From the NCBI GenBank assembly GCA_035499735.1, contig DATJYC010000062.1, positions 62,001 through 126,000 of the forward strand: DNA of 64,000 bases, in the 5' to 3' direction. The notes beneath the pieces were generated by a model. That model searched no databases. It had not been told where the DNA came from and was given only the letters and a program-made list of their open reading frames with translations. Below are positions 62,272 to 64,000 of this stretch, one piece after another (positions within the stretch are counted from its first letter, which is position 1; each line of letters begins with the position of its first letter). Source of the stretch: VBDM01 sp035499735 (GTDB taxonomy: Bacteria; Pseudomonadota; Gammaproteobacteria; Burkholderiales; SG8-39). A program made the translations under genes and the position numbers.

Positions 62272-63270
62272 TTGTCGCTGCCGCGCATCGCCATCGCGAC
62301 CGGCGATCCCGCCGGGATCGGCCCGGAGATCGCACTCAAGGCGGCGCTCGACCCGGGGGTGAGGGCGATCTGCCGGCCGCTCCTCGTCGGCGATCGCGGC
62401 GCGCTGCGGGCGCACGCCGAGGCCTGCGGCCTGGAGGCCGAGATCCAATCGGTGGTGCGCGCGGCAGGCTCGACCTGGGAGAGCGGCGCCGTGAACCTGA
62501 TCGAGCGCAGGCAGTTCGAGCCGGGCGAGCTGCACATCGGCGCGATCGCGGCTCCACACGGCGAGGCCGCGCTGGACTCCGCCAAGGCCGCGATCGACGC
62601 GGCGCTCGCGGGCGAGGTGGACGCGGTGGTCGCGGCGCCGCAGACCGAGAGCGCGATCAAGCTCGCCGGAATCGAGTTCGACGGCTATCCGGGCTTCGTC
62701 GCCCGCTGCACCGGAGTGCCGCCCGAGGACGCCTTCCTCATGATCTGCTTCGATTCACGCGGGACCGAGATGCGCATCGCGCACGCCACGCTGCACGCGA
62801 GCCTGAGGCGCGCGATCGAGCTCGTGACGCGCAGCCGCGTGCTCAACGCGATCCGCTCGACCGAATCCGCCCTGCGGCGCCTCGGGGTCGGCTCTCCGCG
62901 CATCGCGGTGTCGGGGCTCAATCCCCACGCCGGCGAAGGCGGGCTGTTCGGCGACGAGGAGAGATCCATCATCGGGCCGGCGATCTCGGACGCGCAAAGG
63001 AGCGGCGTCGCCGCCGAGGGGCCGTTCGGCGCAGACACCCTGTTCCTCAGGAAGGACTATGACGCCTTCGTCGTGATGGTTCACGACCAGGGGCACATCA
63101 TGGCGAAGACTCACGCCGAGGCGGGTGCCGCGGCGCTCACCATAGGCACGCCCGTGCTGTTCTCGTCGGTCGCGCACGGCAGCGCGCTCGACATCGCGGG
63201 CAAGAACCGCGCCGACCCCGGCGCGATGATCGCCGCGATCCGTCGCGTGGCGGGCGCCGCGACCGTCTAG
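62272..63270 (+). CDS. pdxA: PdxA-family dehydrogenase (4-hydroxythreonine-4-phosphate type, PdxA2-like)
   Basis: 332 residues. The family core is visible: RIAIATGDPAGIGPEIALKA, the first metal His region (MRIAHATLHASLRR), SGLNPHAGEGG and MVHDQGHIMAKTH. Compared with canonical PdxA, the stretch after the last metal His is HIMAKTHAE in place of LPVLKY, and LPLR is replaced. These changes, and its place among catabolic genes, suggest a PdxA2-like sugar-acid phosphate dehydrogenase, not the vitamin B6 enzyme. The start is TTG, one base after the Bug gene stop. Confidence 0.85.
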   Translation: MSLPRIAIATGDPAGIGPEIALKAALDPGVRAICRPLLVGDRGALRAHAEACGLEAEIQSVVRAAGSTWESGAVNLIERRQFEPGELHIGAIAAPHGEAALDSAKAAIDAALAGEVDAVVAAPQTESAIKLAGIEFDGYPGFVARCTGVPPEDAFLMICFDSRGTEMRIAHATLHASLRRAIELVTRSRVLNAIRSTESALRRLGVGSPRIAVSGLNPHAGEGGLFGDEERSIIGPAISDAQRSGVAAEGPFGADTLFLRKDYDAFVVMVHDQGHIMAKTHAEAGAAALTIGTPVLFSSVAHGSALDIAGKNRADPGAMIAAIRRVAGAATV

Positions 63271-63271
63271 C

Positions 63272-64000
63272 ATGGGTCCCAAGGTCACCGTCATCACCCT
63301 GCGCAAGATGAAGCGCGACGGACGCAAGATCGTCGGCGTCGTCGCCTGGGACTTCCAGATCGCGCAGATCGCCGAACGCGCCGGCGTCGATGTCGTCTCG
63401 GTCGGCGACTCGGTGGGCGTCAACCTGTGGGGACACGCGACCGACGCGGAGGTCACGCTCGAGGAGATGCTGGTCTGCTGCAAGGCGGTGCACCGCGGCG
63501 CGAAGCGCGCGCTCGTCAGCTGCGACCTGCCCGTCGGCGCGGCGCGCGCCGGCGAACGCAACGCGGTGCGCGCCGCGGTCCGGCTGGCCGAAGAAGGCGG
63601 CGCGGAGATGGTGAAGCTCACGGGGGCCCCCGACCTCGTCCGCGCGGTCGTCAAAACGGGTGTTCCCGTGTTCGCCGAGATCCACGGCGAAGGCCTTCCG
63701 GCCGACGCCCTGGTGGAACAGGCCCAGAGGCTGCAGGACGCCGGCGCCTCGCTCCTCGACTTCAGGCACTCGGGCCCGGTGGCCGGCCCCGCGGTAACGC
63801 AGGCCGTCTCGATCCCGGTGCTCGGCGGCCTCGGCGGCGGCCCCTGGCTGGACGGTCGCTTGCGCCTCGCGCACACCGCGATCGGCTACGCGGCGAAATG
63901 GATCGACTCGGACTCCGAGACCTACGGCAACGCCGCGAAGCTCAGCCTCGAGGCGTTTCGTGCGCTGATCGACGACGTGCGCGCGGGGCGGCAGATCAAG
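63272..64000 (+). CDS. PanB-like (ketopantoate hydroxymethyltransferase family) protein, cut by window edge
   Basis: An open frame from the ATG at 63272 to the right edge encodes 243 residues. The N-terminal part has VAWDFQIAQIAERAGVDVVSVGDSVGVNLWGH, the PanB metal and substrate block (VGDS is conserved). Later parts diverge: HGEG stands where the PanB HxGLTPQ block is expected, and SIPVLGGLGGGPWLDGR replaces IPVIGIGAG. It is probably a PanB homologue acting in catabolism with the upstream pdxA-like and Bug genes, and not in pantothenate synthesis. Confidence 0.75.
   Translation, partial: MGPKVTVITLRKMKRDGRKIVGVVAWDFQIAQIAERAGVDVVSVGDSVGVNLWGHATDAEVTLEEMLVCCKAVHRGAKRALVSCDLPVGAARAGERNAVRAAVRLAEEGGAEMVKLTGAPDLVRAVVKTGVPVFAEIHGEGLPADALVEQAQRLQDAGASLLDFRHSGPVAGPAVTQAVSIPVLGGLGGGPWLDGRLRLAHTAIGYAAKWIDSDSETYGNAAKLSLEAFRALIDDVRAGRQIK

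Overview
This 64 kb window is GC-rich, gene-dense chromosomal DNA. It most likely comes from a betaproteobacterium (Burkholderiales-like or a related lineage). That inference rests on a phasin, two Bug-type tricarboxylate-transporter binding proteins, a GcvA-like LysR regulator next to a DUF2917 gene, and the glyA-nrdR-ribD gene order. I see no rRNA, tRNA, CRISPR array, insertion sequence or prophage. No stretch longer than 300 bases lacks a gene.

Region 1 (1-28 kb) is mostly housekeeping and accessory metabolism. It holds a truncated alpha/beta hydrolase, a type II NADH dehydrogenase, gluQ, a phasin with a good promoter and terminator, and a minus-strand run from glyA through nrdR, ribD, ribE and hrpA to an EI24 membrane protein and a CinA-like protein. 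Next come an mdtABC-oprM-type RND efflux operon and a five-gene minus-strand operon (LysR, M61 peptidase with PDZ, histidine phosphatase, threonine dehydratase-like, Mut7-C).

Region 2 (28-34 kb) is a molybdenum-hydroxylase locus. A MocA-like cytidylyltransferase and XdhC are divergent from coxSLM. The CoxL active-site motif is AYRGAGR, so this is a form II enzyme and not a proven CO dehydrogenase. A second transcript then starts with coxD (MoxR ATPase) and runs without gaps into ccmABCDEFGHI, the cytochrome c maturation system.

Region 3 (41.8-55.8 kb) is the most striking part: a complete Mtr-type extracellular electron transfer pathway convergent with ccm. Two OmcA/MtrC-family surface decaheme lipoproteins, a DmsE/MtrA periplasmic decaheme cytochrome and an MtrB-like porin lie in the order omcA-mtrC-mtrA-mtrB. 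Just upstream are a small cytochrome c and a divergent NapC/CymA-like tetraheme quinol dehydrogenase. A perfect FNR/CRP-type palindrome sits at a class II position before the decaheme operon. The napC-like gene has an unusual CX3CH heme site and is followed by coxE (VWA protein), FecR, a heme-c periplasmic sensor with HAMP, and a Ser/Thr kinase that appears to start at CTG. I count 36 covalent heme sites between 41.8 and 54.5 kb. The expected flow is quinol pool to NapC-like protein, to periplasmic cytochromes, through MtrA inside the MtrB porin, to surface decahemes and an extracellular acceptor. The reverse direction is possible too.

Region 4 (55.8-64 kb) is catabolic: an exported amidohydrolase, two Bug binding proteins, a SleB-type hydrolase, an orphan ParA, a two-subunit Rieske dioxygenase, a PdxA-like dehydrogenase and a PanB-like protein cut by the window edge.
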